This document shows positions 14,579-20,211 of a stretch of 23,830 nucleotides of DNA, piece after piece. The notes beneath the pieces were generated by a model, which saw only the letters and a program-made list of their open reading frames with translations, ran no database searches and was not told the origin of the DNA. The position numbers were made by a program, and so were the translations under genes. How positions within the stretch are numbered: the stretch's first letter is position 1; the number at the start of each line of letters is the position of its first letter. This DNA comes from a virus, in IMG/VR virus record IMGVR_UViG_3300038441_001125, positions 1 through 23,830 of that record. One strand, 5' to 3'.

Positions 14579-14747
14579 GGCTGATTACCGCCCTGAAGTC
14601 ACGGCCGATTCGTTCCCAGTCTGACCGCAGTGCATCAGTGGCAGAAGCGGAAAGCTCGGGTTCCACGCGTTCGCCGAAGATCTCGGCCGGACTACCGAGG
14701 CCTCGTAGAAGGCCGCGCCAGAAGGATTTGCGCATCGGTGTACCCAT
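14520..14747 (-). CDS. Small protein heading the DUF2335 operon, unknown
   Basis: From ATG at 14747 it has 75 residues, beginning M-G-T-P-M-R-K-S-F-W-R-G-L-L-R-G-L-G-S-P. A second in-frame ATG at 14735 gives 71. Neither has a clear SD. The -10 element at 14754-14759 would place the transcription start near 14747, so the first ATG would be leaderless and the second would have a leader of about 12 nt. The N-terminus is amphipathic and basic; the middle reads A-L-R-S-D-W-E-R-I-G-R-D-F-R-A-V-I. It resembles small proteins seen in other phages, of unknown role. The 3' end overlaps the DUF2335 frame by 59 nt. Confidence 0.62.
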   Translation of the reverse strand: MGTPMRKSFWRGLLRGLGSPAEIFGERVEPELSASATDALRSDWERIGRDFRAVISREAPRKSEGPASAAHCPAA

Positions 14748-14753
14748 GAAGTC

Positions 14754-14781
14754 ACTATAACACCTGTGAGACGGCCCACAA
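14754..14781 (-). promoter_or_regulatory. Promoter of the leftward DUF2335 operon
   Basis: On the minus strand TTGTGG (14781-14776) and TATAGT (14759-14754) are spaced by 16 nt. The -10 has five of six consensus bases and the -35 has the TTG core. It lies just upstream of the small gene that starts the operon. Confidence 0.5.
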
Positions 14782-14858
14782 CCGGACATAGTTCCAGGTC
14801 TGGAGACGACTCCGTCGGCGTATTCAGCCCTCCGTACTATCCCGCTCCCTCCTGATCA

Positions 14859-14966
14859 GAGAGTCCATTGAGAGGGGAGCGGCTCAACGCCGCACAACGG
14901 CCACTCCCGGTACCGTGCGAAGGTAACGCACCACGTCTATCCGTGGTCCCCTCCCAATGGACTCTC
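14859..14966. ncRNA. 108-nt inverted-repeat element able to fold as a multi-hairpin junction
   Basis: Arms 14859-14878 and 14947-14966 are complementary at 19 of 20 positions (mismatch at 14871/14954). Inside are three perfect 5-bp hairpins: 14879-14883 with 14889-14893, 14915-14919 with 14927-14931, and 14931-14935 with 14942-14946 (hairpins 2 and 3 share base 14931). The first hairpin starts at the base after the left arm, and the third ends at the base before the right arm, as in a stacked multi-way junction. The element begins right after the stop codon of the 54-residue gene and ends about 75 nt before the next leftward promoter. No convincing coding frame crosses it. Strand, transcription and function are unknown; a DNA-level role or remnant of a mobile element is also possible. 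Confidence 0.45.
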
Positions 14967-15131
14967 CTACTCATCGCAGTTCAGAGGAGTGGCACCGGCC
15001 ACCTCGGCGGACTCGTCGGTCTCGCCCGCAATCAGGCAGTCGATGTGGGCTTCAACATAGTCGAGCTCGACAAGGCCTTTCTTGAAGTCGCCCAGGATGG
15101 CTCGAAGCGTCAACCGTTCTTCTCGTGTCAT
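14967..15131 (-). CDS. Small acidic protein (54 aa), unknown
   Basis: ATG at 15131 has GGAG 7 nt upstream and lies 3 nt after the stop of the 84-residue membrane-protein gene. The 54-residue product begins M-T-R-E-E-R-L-T-L-R-A-I-L-G-D-F-K-K-G-L and ends acidic, A-T-P-L-N-C-D-E. It is helical at first with a single mid-protein Cys (H-I-D-C-L-I-A-G). Conserved small phage proteins with a similar layout exist, but no function is known. Its stop codon directly abuts the 108-nt inverted-repeat element. Confidence 0.65.
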   Translation of the reverse strand: MTREERLTLRAILGDFKKGLVELDYVEAHIDCLIAGETDESAEVAGATPLNCDE

Positions 15132-15134
15132 GGC

Positions 15135-15389
15135 TCAGCTCCGTTCAGACTTATCCACCGGCTGCGGGTAGTGCGCCCACTCCTGGTCCGGGGCGGGATC
15201 GGCCGGCATGGGGGCGGGCGCCGGTGTCCTGCCCAGGTAGTGTACGGCAGCCATGAGCCCGAAGATCAGGGCGGCGAACAGCAAGGATGCCGCAATCAGC
15301 CAGCCGGTCTCGGACGGGATCGGCGGGTGAGTGTCGGTTGGGCGCTCGGTTTGAACGCTGGTGTAGCGAAGTGAAGATCCGTCGTCCAT
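15135..15389 (-). CDS. Single-pass membrane protein (84 aa)
   Basis: ATG at 15389 has GGAGG with 5 nt spacing, much better than the upstream in-frame ATGs. The 84-residue product has an N-terminal Thr/Pro-rich part (about 10-27), a membrane helix at about 29-52 (G-W-L-I-A-A-S-L-L-F-A-A-L-I-F-G-L-M), and a Pro-rich extracytoplasmic or cytoplasmic tail (T-P-A-P-A-P-M-P-A-D-P-A-P-D). It is the first gene left of the attP-like region and coupled to the 54-residue gene. Role unknown; a lysogenic membrane function is possible. Confidence 0.68.
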   Translation of the reverse strand: MDDGSSLRYTSVQTERPTDTHPPIPSETGWLIAASLLFAALIFGLMAAVHYLGRTPAPAPMPADPAPDQEWAHYPQPVDKSERS

Positions 15390-15463
15390 TTCGTCCTCCG
15401 AAATACAGTTGCAACTCATTGTTTCTACGTGCGCCAATCACGCCTATTTGGGCCATTAAAACA

Positions 15464-15529
15464 ATGGCGCCGAAGTAGGCTAAAATCAGGAGAAATCCCT
15501 TTACGATCAGGTGATTAACATGGCGCCGA
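15464..15529. repeat. Direct repeat pair ATGGCGCCGA
   Basis: The 10-mer ATGGCGCCGA occurs at 15464-15473 and 15520-15529, each following an A/T-rich stretch (preceded by ACA and AAC). They lie on the left side of the attP-like region, where lambda has its P-arm integrase sites. Arm-site function is inferred. Confidence 0.45.
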
Positions 15530-15585
15530 TTCGAGTTCTTTTTTGTTGCATGGGGAGCACACGGCGCATCTAAAGTCACCTGGAA

Positions 15586-15598
15586 AATCAAAGCGTTA
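15586..15598 (+). promoter_or_regulatory. IHF binding-site consensus
   Basis: AATCAAAGCGTTA matches WATCAANNNNTTR at every fixed position. Its placement between the predicted core and the tandem repeats equals the H' site of lambda attP. Confidence 0.6.
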
Positions 15599-15606
15599 GA
15601 GGGTTG

Positions 15607-15636
15607 CTCTCCGATTCTCTCCGATTCCCCTCCGTT
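15607..15636. repeat. Tandem 10-bp repeats, candidate integrase arm sites
   Basis: CTCTCCGATT occurs twice without spacer (15607-15616, 15617-15626), followed by a degenerate third unit CCCCTCCGTT. A 10-bp period places each unit on the same DNA face, as in the P'1-P'2-P'3 arm sites of lambda. Confidence 0.5.
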
Positions 15637-15643
15637 ATACAGG

Positions 15644-16726
15644 TCACTTTTTAACATTGATTTTCACCCACTCACCGCGGCCATCAACGTAGGTCGCAGT
15701 GGACTTCGGGTCCTTGTGACTGAGCAAGTCTTGAGGGTCCACATCGCCCTGCTCCTTGTGCAGTCGGGCCGCCAATGACCGAATCTCGTGGAAGGTTGGC
15801 GGCGCCTTGTCAGCCCAGTCGATGCCCAGCTTCGCGAGCTCGGCGGAGAATACCCGAGTGATCATGTCCACGTGCAATGGCTTGCCGATCGTGGCGCCCT
15901 TGACTCGCTGGGTCTGGTGTACGAGGTAGATACTCACGATGCCAGTCTTGCGGCACTGGCTGACGACATCCTCGAGACTCATGCCAAAGACGTTCAGGCG
16001 TAGATGCATCGGCAGGAAGAAGCGTGCGCCTGTTTTGGTTCGCTCGCACCACCAGCCACCATCGCGGAAGTCTGTGAATTTCGCATTCCGAACGCTATCC
16101 CGGTCTTTGCCAGCCACAAGCGCGAGGGCGATGGCATTGCGTAGCCATACGATCTCGGTGGTTTTGTAGAGCCTCATAAGCACGTCCAGCGTGAGCCTGG
16201 AGCGCTTCACCTTGACCTTGACCTCATCCAGCACCCGCGCCGGGTTGTCCTTGCGCCAGCCCTTGGCGATCATCCTGTCGAAGCAGTCGACCAAGAATGA
16301 CCGGAATGCCTGAGCAGTGCGGGCTTTGCCTTCCGAGGTGATCTGGTCAATCACCTTGGCACAGTCCTGCGTGCTGATGCGCGAGGCGGCCAGATCAGCC
16401 TCGAAGCACCGACGTAGGCGGTTCAGCTGGCTCTTGCGGGTGCGTCGCGTATTCGGCCTGGAGTCGCGCTCCTCCAGGATCTTCTCGAAGATGTCGCACC
16501 ACTCGCCCCAAGTGTTAGCTGCTCCGGTGATGCGCTCGAGCAGGCTAGGGCGCTTCGATGCGAGGTACACCTCTGCGGCGAGAACTTCCTGGATGGCCTT
16601 CGTCCGATCGCGGCCGAGCCCATGCTCGACGCCAGTCTCGGGGTTCGTCCACGAGTAGTAGCCATCGCGCACTCGCATACCAGGCCGAAGGGAACGATTG
16701 ATCGCTTTACGCTGCCTTGGAGCCAT
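15644..16726 (-). CDS. int: Lambda-type tyrosine recombinase (integrase)
   Basis: ATG at 16726, which lies inside the 3' end of the excisionase gene, gives 360 residues. The N-terminal arm-binding domain has G-Y-Y-S-W-T-N-P-E-T-G-V-E-H-G-L-G-R-D near residues 22-40, followed by a SAM-like core-binding domain and the catalytic domain. An ungapped mental alignment with lambda Int places K231 (T-K-T-G), H313 and R316 (P-P-T-F-H-E-I-R-S-L), H337 (L-L-S-H-K) and nucleophile Y346 (T-A-T-Y-V-D-G-R-G). The first catalytic Arg (lambda R212) aligns with D208, with R209 next to it. It should catalyse attP x attB recombination. An upstream ATG at 16783 would add 19 residues but is less like the family. 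Confidence 0.93.
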   Translation of the reverse strand: MAPRQRKAINRSLRPGMRVRDGYYSWTNPETGVEHGLGRDRTKAIQEVLAAEVYLASKRPSLLERITGAANTWGEWCDIFEKILEERDSRPNTRRTRKSQLNRLRRCFEADLAASRISTQDCAKVIDQITSEGKARTAQAFRSFLVDCFDRMIAKGWRKDNPARVLDEVKVKVKRSRLTLDVLMRLYKTTEIVWLRNAIALALVAGKDRDSVRNAKFTDFRDGGWWCERTKTGARFFLPMHLRLNVFGMSLEDVVSQCRKTGIVSIYLVHQTQRVKGATIGKPLHVDMITRVFSAELAKLGIDWADKAPPTFHEIRSLAARLHKEQGDVDPQDLLSHKDPKSTATYVDGRGEWVKINVKK

Positions 16727-16916
16727 AGAAACCAGCTGCCTTCGATGGGTCGCGACCGATGAAGACCGCGCTCGGATCAACATAGTACGGCTTCCCGACG
16801 CGCTCAGGAGCTGGGAAAATCCACCCGTCGCGGGCCCAGCGCTGCAGCGTCTTGATGTTGGGCACCGGATCGAACCGAGCAGCTGCCCATGCCTGCAATG
16901 TGATCTTCTTGCTCAT
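16707..16916 (-). CDS. xis: Excisionase-like DNA-binding protein
   Basis: A 69-residue protein beginning M-S-K-K-I-T-L-Q-A-W-A-A-A-R-F, then P-N-I-K-T-L-Q-R-W-A-R-D-G-W-I-F-P-A-P-E-R-V-G-K-P-Y-Y-V. This is the winged-helix excisionase pattern (lambda Xis, PF07825-like): helix, R-W-A-R-x-G-W-I-x-P recognition and wing. It overlaps the integrase start by 20 nt as in lambda xis-int, so the two are co-transcribed leftward. The role is to bend attachment-site DNA and drive excision. No clear SD precedes ATG at 16916; a stronger SD (AAGGGGG) precedes an out-of-frame ATG at 16935, discussed under rejected items. Confidence 0.85.
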   Translation of the reverse strand: MSKKITLQAWAAARFDPVPNIKTLQRWARDGWIFPAPERVGKPYYVDPSAVFIGRDPSKAAGFYGSKAA

Positions 16917-17000
16917 TGTGAATACGTTTCGACATCAATCCCCCTTTATGACGTGCCGCCCGATCTGGTTGCCGGGCTGGCGGTTAGTAGAACTTCCTAG

Positions 17001-17029
17001 GTCGGAGCGGGCTACTTAGCCCGCCCGAC
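17001..17029 (-). other. Strong hairpin overlapping the 76-aa gene stop
   Basis: GTCGG, a bulged A, then GCGGGCT, loop ACTT, AGCCCGC and CCGAC form a 12-bp stem with one bulge. It overlaps the stop codon of the leftward 76-residue gene and lies about 90 nt before xis. There is no T run on either strand, so it is not a normal intrinsic terminator. It may stabilise mRNA or reduce read-through into xis/int. Confidence 0.5.
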
Positions 17030-17242
17030 TTTCACGCGACCGGTGATTGGGGTAACGACCTTGCTCGACGACGCAAACGTCGTTGACGTGGATAGCTTGC
17101 CAACCTCGCGCAGTTCGTACACTGCAGCTTCGATTGTTCCGTTATCGCTCTCGGCAAGATCTGCCCAGTCGGTGTCGGCAACGTAATAAGTCTCGCTTCC
17201 ATCTTGCTGCTTCTTCACATATAGCTTCTGGGGAAATTTCAT
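17012..17242 (-). CDS. Small early protein (76 aa), unknown
   Basis: Three consecutive ATGs follow an AGGAG; the third, at 17242, has the best spacing (6 nt) and gives M-K-F-P-Q-K-L-Y-V-K-K-Q-Q-D-G. The protein looks like a small beta-rich phage protein (E-T-Y-Y-V-A-D-T-D-W-A-D-L-A-E, G-T-I-E-A-A-V-Y-E-L-R-E-V-G-K-L) with a Thr/Ser/Val and basic tail. No function known. It is the last gene of the early run before xis/int, separated from xis by 95 nt that contain the hairpin. Confidence 0.68.
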   Translation of the reverse strand: MKFPQKLYVKKQQDGSETYYVADTDWADLAESDNGTIEAAVYELREVGKLSTSTTFASSSKVVTPITGRVKVGRAK

Positions 17243-17283
17243 CATCATCTCCTGTGGTTAAAAAAGGTCCAAGGTTGCAATTC

Positions 17284-17481
17284 TCAGCTGATCACATAGC
17301 TGTTAAAAAAGACGCGAGACGGGCTGCCGCCGACCGGCTTGGCATACGACGGAGTCACCCATGACTCCTCATTGTCGGTGGCCAGCTGGGTCCAGCGATC
17401 GAAATCTGCCTCGCGTGATTTCGGGATGACGAACCAGTCGCCATCGTTGGACGCGAGAATGAATGGGCCTTGTTCTGTCAT
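17284..17481 (-). CDS. Small early protein (65 aa), unknown
   Basis: ATG at 17481 with GGAG 7 nt upstream is preferred over the longer open frame, which would overlap the previous gene. The product begins M-T-E-Q-G-P-F-I-L-A-S-N-D-G-D-W-F-V-I-P and ends F-F-N-S-Y-V-I-S. A Trp/Asp-rich middle (D-F-D-R-W-T-Q-L-A-T) suggests a compact soluble domain. It lies 11 nt after the small membrane-protein gene. Function unknown. Confidence 0.66.
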   Translation of the reverse strand: MTEQGPFILASNDGDWFVIPKSREADFDRWTQLATDNEESWVTPSYAKPVGGSPSRVFFNSYVIS

Positions 17482-17492
17482 GGTCAACTCCG

Positions 17493-17621
17493 TCACTCGG
17501 AACGGGTCGCGAGACCCATCCACATCAAAACCATTGATGCTGTGAAATGGCCGTCCATTTCGTAAATGAGCGCGAATATGAACAGGCATGCCGCGCCACA
17601 GAGAAGTGTTGTGCGGTTCAT
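17493..17621 (-). CDS. Small membrane protein (42 aa)
   Basis: ATG at 17621 forms a TGATG junction with the stop of the upstream gene, which supports translation by coupling. The 42-residue product M-N-R-T-T-L-L-C-G-A-A-C-L-F-I-F-A-L-I-Y has one clear membrane helix at about 4-20 and a second weak hydrophobic stretch (T-A-S-M-V-L-M-W-M-G-L). No family recognised. Such small membrane peptides are common in phage early regions. Confidence 0.6.
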   Translation of the reverse strand: MNRTTLLCGAACLFIFALIYEMDGHFTASMVLMWMGLATRSE

Positions 17622-17809
17622 CACGGAGCTGATTCCTTGCCCTTCGCTGACTGATGCTTCTGGATTGCCTTCTCCAGTCGAGCGTTCACGCGATCGCGCT
17701 CGGCATCGCTGAGAAATCCATGCAGGTAGAGCATGCTCCGGCACTGCTGGAGACGTTCGAGCATGTTGGTCGCCGGCCACGGCACAACTTCGGCATTTAG
17801 CTTGATCAT
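17621..17809 (-). CDS. Small early helical protein (62 aa), unknown
   Basis: The 62-residue protein contains M-L-E-R-L-Q-Q-C-R-S-M-L-Y-L-H-G-F-L-S-D-A-E-R-D-R-V, a helix-turn-helix-like run seen in small phage proteins, and a basic C-terminus. It starts 4 nt after the stop of the upstream gene and is coupled to the membrane-protein gene downstream. No function can be assigned. Confidence 0.68.
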   Translation of the reverse strand: MIKLNAEVVPWPATNMLERLQQCRSMLYLHGFLSDAERDRVNARLEKAIQKHQSAKGKESAP

Positions 17810-17813
17810 CTCG

Positions 17814-18188
17814 TCATCGCTCCATTAGTTCGCTGAGCTTGACCCAGCCGAGTTCTTCAGCGCCGGGCACCATTGGCCCCTCATAGCCGATCAACAAGAA
17901 TGTGTCTTTGCTGATCCGCTCGGCGCGTTCGGTGTCCTCTGGCGGCACGTGTGGCAGCCAGAACGCGACGGCCTTCTGCAACTGCTCGACCAGTTGCTCC
18001 AGCTCGGCGATGCGAGCGCCCAGCTTGGTCACCGACTCCGACAGCGCCAGGTTGTCGTCGTCGTACTCTTTGAACTTAGCGTCGGCATCGGCGGCGAGGT
18101 ACCATTCGCCGTCGTCACGCTGTAGTCGCCTGATGTATGGCAAGCGATCCAAGCCTTGGAAACCTAGAATGATGGAGTACTTCTGCAT
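17814..18188 (-). CDS. Early protein with central coiled coil (124 aa), unknown
   Basis: ATG at 18188 has GAGG about 8 nt upstream; the open frame extends further but crosses the zinc-finger gene. The product begins M-Q-K-Y-S-I-I-L-G-F-Q-G-L-D-R-L. Residues about 45-75 are a coiled coil (L-A-L-S-E-S-V-T-K-L-G-A-R-I-A-E-L-E-Q-L), followed by V-A-F-W-L-P-H-V-P-P-E and an E-L-G-W-V-K-L-S-E-L end. Function unknown; probably an oligomer. Confidence 0.66.
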   Translation of the reverse strand: MQKYSIILGFQGLDRLPYIRRLQRDDGEWYLAADADAKFKEYDDDNLALSESVTKLGARIAELEQLVEQLQKAVAFWLPHVPPEDTERAERISKDTFLLIGYEGPMVPGAEELGWVKLSELMER

Positions 18189-18213
18189 ACTCAGGGCCTC
18201 AACTTGTAGCTGG

Positions 18214-18408
18214 TCATCGACGCTGCGAAGCTCGCATATCGGTGAACACGCCTGGCACATCCTCTCGGTATGCCCAGTTGGACACCTGCTGCTTGCTGAT
18301 GGGATGAAACGCTCGGCAGCACCGATCACAGAAGAGATGCACCGGCGGACGCTTGTAGACGATCGGCTTGCGACCGCAGCAGCGGCCTTTTTCATCAAGG
18401 GTGCTCAC
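18214..18408 (-). CDS. Small zinc-finger protein (64 aa)
   Basis: GTG at 18408 with GGAG 7 nt upstream is preferred over the longer frame. The 64-residue product has a zinc motif: K-G-R-C10-C11-G-R-K-P-I-V-Y-K-R and H-L-F-C27-D-R-C30-C31-R-A-F. This arrangement of a C-C-G-R-K-P knuckle and a C-x2-C knuckle is a pattern I recognise from small phage proteins annotated only as hypothetical. Its end is Gln/Trp-rich (Q-Q-V-S-N-W-A-Y). Probably metal-binding; partner unknown. Confidence 0.68.
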   Translation of the reverse strand: MSTLDEKGRCCGRKPIVYKRPPVHLFCDRCCRAFHPISKQQVSNWAYREDVPGVFTDMRASQRR

Positions 18409-18424
18409 TGGTCCGCTCCGGTTC

Positions 18425-18625
18425 TCATCCTTCGACGGGCTCGGAATCAGCCTTCTCCCACGCGGAGAGAACGGCCTTTGAGATGGCGATTTCGGCAACA
18501 CTCATGAGGTCGCGAGTTCGCGCGTCTGAGAGCAGCACGTCACCGTACGATTCTTTGATCGAAGCCTGGATGTTGATTAGCTTGCCAGCGAGTCGCATCG
18601 TCTTGTCTCGATTCTCTTTCGTCAC
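18425..18625 (-). CDS. Small early protein (66 aa), unknown
   Basis: The GTG at 18625 lies in a GTGA overlap with the stop of the upstream gene and has GGAGAG upstream, so it is chosen over the longer frame. The protein is helical: M-R-L-A-G-K-L-I-N-I-Q-A-S-I-K-E, then T-R-D-L-M-S-V-A-E-I-A-I-S-K-A-V-L-S-A-W. An ATG at residue 10 is an alternative start. Function unknown. Confidence 0.64.
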   Translation of the reverse strand: MTKENRDKTMRLAGKLINIQASIKESYGDVLLSDARTRDLMSVAEIAISKAVLSAWEKADSEPVEG

Positions 18626-19035
18626 AGACTTTCTCTCCGGTTCGCTGTTGAGCCTGTCCGCTGGAATGCGCAGGCAGGGCAATCTGGCGTGCACATTTGC
18701 AGTCCCTTGTGAGGTTCGAACGTGTGATGGAGCGCCAGTGGTGCCGGCGCATCCCCAGGGCACGTTTCCAATCCGAGGCGCTGTCGTAAATCGGCCAGTG
18801 CGCCTTCGGCGGTAGGCTCAGGGCGCGTTTCCTGAGCGGCTCCGCGACCTTCGATGACATGCGTTAGCCGAACCTTCGTGACGGTCTTGTAGCCTTGGCT
18901 TTCCCAATGCGGCACGCCATGGACGCGGATGATGTTGAACGCGCCGTACTGGTCTTCCATGATGTCGACGGACTCCCACAAATCCTTTGCGTACTTGAGC
19001 GCTAGATCGAACTGATCGCGATTGAAGTCACCCAT
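18622..19035 (-). CDS. Early protein (137 aa), unknown
   Basis: ATG at 19035 is preferred; an upstream in-frame extension crosses the small Cys-rich gene. The N-terminal domain (about 1-65) reads M-G-D-F-N-R-D-Q-F-D-L-A-L-K-Y-A-K-D-L-W and G-A-F-N-I-I-R-V-H-G-V-P-H-W. The C-terminal part (about 90-137) is low in order with cysteines in M-C-T-P-D-C-P-A-C, a possible metal site. No family recognised. Confidence 0.64.
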   Translation of the reverse strand: MGDFNRDQFDLALKYAKDLWESVDIMEDQYGAFNIIRVHGVPHWESQGYKTVTKVRLTHVIEGRGAAQETRPEPTAEGALADLRQRLGLETCPGDAPAPLALHHTFEPHKGLQMCTPDCPACAFQRTGSTANRRESL

Positions 19036-19195
19036 GGCCCGATCCCTCTCCCTCCGGTGAGTAGCCGCGCGTGTTGTCACACTCCCCGGGATCGTGCTCC
19101 GGCACGATGCTGGAGGGGTGATTGCCATGCACCGGGCATCGCGGGTTCAGGCCGCAATCGTCATGACATCGGCAGGCTTCTGGGAAGGCTTGCAT
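19028..19195 (-). CDS. Small Cys-rich protein (55 aa)
   Basis: ATG at 19195 lies 2 nt after the stop of the 337-residue gene, and the frame ends by overlapping the next ATG by 8 nt. The 55-residue product has a dense cluster C8-R-C10-H-D-D-C14, then C20-P-V-H, and later E-C-D. This looks like a small metal-binding peptide. The rest is Gly/Pro/Ser-rich. The tight packing between two genes is the main support. Confidence 0.55.
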   Translation of the reverse strand: MQAFPEACRCHDDCGLNPRCPVHGNHPSSIVPEHDPGECDNTRGYSPEGEGSGHG

Positions 19196-19197
19196 GG

Positions 19198-20211
19198 CTA
19201 CTCACCCGCCTTCGTTTCGGATGACGTGGCCACCTCGATGAAGGCGACGAGGTGGTGAGTGCGACCGAGGTAAGGCCAGAGCCAGCGTCGTTCAGCGCCC
19301 GGCTCCGGATCAAAGTCAAGCGACTGTCCTGGCGGCACTAGGACGGCTTTGTACGAAGCGGCGTGCAGGCTCACGCGATCTTCGACGTCGTGGTGCTCAA
19401 GGAGGGCAATGTGAGTCACCGCTGGCGGTTGCGATGCTCGCTCTTCCCGCAGCGTGTGCAGGTCAACGAATTCCTCGTTTGTCACGATGTTAATCGGCCA
19501 CGGCTCGCCGCCTTCAATCCAGGCGCCCTCATCGTGGTCGTAGCGCTCAGAGCGCAACGTCCGCTCGTTGTCATCATCTGGGACCGGCATGGTGTAGCTG
19601 TCGTACGGCCCGCCATACGTGGGCACGCGGCCAAGCTCGGGATGCTCCAGGTGCATGAAGTAGGGCAGCTTCGTGAACGGGCAACGCGTACCCTCGAATG
19701 CCGGATCGACGCAAAGAGCAGGAGCCGGTTCGTGAGCGGAACTACAGCCGCAAGTCGGGCAGTGCGGCGGCTCTCGCGTCGTGCCGGTCGGGTCGGGGTG
19801 GCAGGGCGGTTCGTTAGAAGCTCTAAGGCGCAACACCTCGGTTTCAAGCCAGTGCTCATAGCCGAGGTTTGGTGCCTGACGCCACTCGTTGTATAGCGAG
19901 TCTCGGGCCTGTTGCTCGGTGACGGCACGGGCCGAGCCTCCGTGTGACGTATCCTGTGCCGACGCAGGCTTGCCTACGATCTCTGTAACAGGGGCGGTGG
20001 AGCACTTCTGGCAGGCCCCGCTGTCGCAATCGCATTTCTTCGTCCGTAACCGCTCGATCTCATTCGCCGCTTCGGCGAGGGTGTCAGCGAGAACTGAAAA
20101 CATCTGCCCGATTTCTCCGTCGCCGTGGCGATCGGCGCTTCGGGCGCACGCGGCCGAGCCGTCACGCAAACGCGGCAACAACTCTTTCGATGTCCGAGTG
20201 ATGTCGTTCAT
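19198..20211 (-). CDS. Large mosaic early protein (337 aa), unknown
   Basis: ATG at 20211 is in an ATGA overlap with the upstream gene. Residues 1-20 (M-N-D-I-T-R-T-S-K-E-L-L-P-R-L-R) match the start of the 103-residue gene nearby. A helix (about 35-57) is followed by Cys clusters C-D-C-D-S-G-A-C-Q-K-C (about 60-70), C-P-T-C-G-C (about 151-156) and C-V-D-P-A-F-E-G-T-R-C (about 167-177). The C-terminal half is acidic with D-D-D-N-E-R and ends in a beta-rich part (Y-L-G-R-T-H-H-L-V-A-F-I). The pieces look assembled from short modules. No function recognised. Confidence 0.7.
   Translation of the reverse strand: MNDITRTSKELLPRLRDGSAACARSADRHGDGEIGQMFSVLADTLAEAANEIERLRTKKCDCDSGACQKCSTAPVTEIVGKPASAQDTSHGGSARAVTEQQARDSLYNEWRQAPNLGYEHWLETEVLRLRASNEPPCHPDPTGTTREPPHCPTCGCSSAHEPAPALCVDPAFEGTRCPFTKLPYFMHLEHPELGRVPTYGGPYDSYTMPVPDDDNERTLRSERYDHDEGAWIEGGEPWPINIVTNEEFVDLHTLREERASQPPAVTHIALLEHHDVEDRVSLHAASYKAVLVPPGQSLDFDPEPGAERRWLWPYLGRTHHLVAFIEVATSSETKAGE

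Larger units (their letters stand above)
15545..15636. other. Candidate phage attachment site (attP), lambda-like layout
   Basis: Between the 84-residue gene and the integrase stop is a 254-nt gene-free stretch. On its right half, an exact IHF consensus (15586-15598) is followed 8 nt later by tandem 10-bp repeats (15607-15626) ending just before int. Lambda attP has core, H' IHF site, then tandem P'1-P'2-P'3 sites on the int side with the same spacing. By analogy the crossover core should lie near 15545-15565, where TTGC, 7 nt (ATGGGGA) and GCAC form a weak imperfect inversion. The core itself cannot be proven without the host attB. Confidence 0.5.

Noticed and set aside
14859-14966. The inverted-repeat element as a MITE or IS remnant
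   Set aside because: No direct target duplication flanks the arms (left flank TGATCA, right flank CTACTC) and no transposase fragment is visible. Kept only as an alternative.
14868-15374. Open frame of 168 codons on the plus strand
   Set aside because: It lies antisense to two minus-strand genes with good SD sites (54 and 84 residues) and crosses the inverted-repeat element. The protein has no recognisable pattern and the start has no SD.
15151-15657. Open frame of 168 codons on the minus strand across the attP candidate, with a hydrophobic stretch
   Set aside because: No start codon with an SD opens the hydrophobic part. The 3' half is the wrong frame of the 84-residue membrane protein, which has an excellent SD.
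16801-16935. Upstream ATG at 16935 with a stronger SD (AAGGGGG) than xis
   Set aside because: It opens a 43-codon frame out of phase with xis and without recognisable features. It may act as a leader that couples to xis, but there is no evidence for a separate gene.
17001-17029. The hairpin as an intrinsic terminator
   Set aside because: No T run follows the stem on either strand.
19363-19896. Open frame of 177 codons on the plus strand
   Set aside because: Antisense to the 337-residue early gene, which is supported by an ATGA junction. The translation shows only antisense-type composition.
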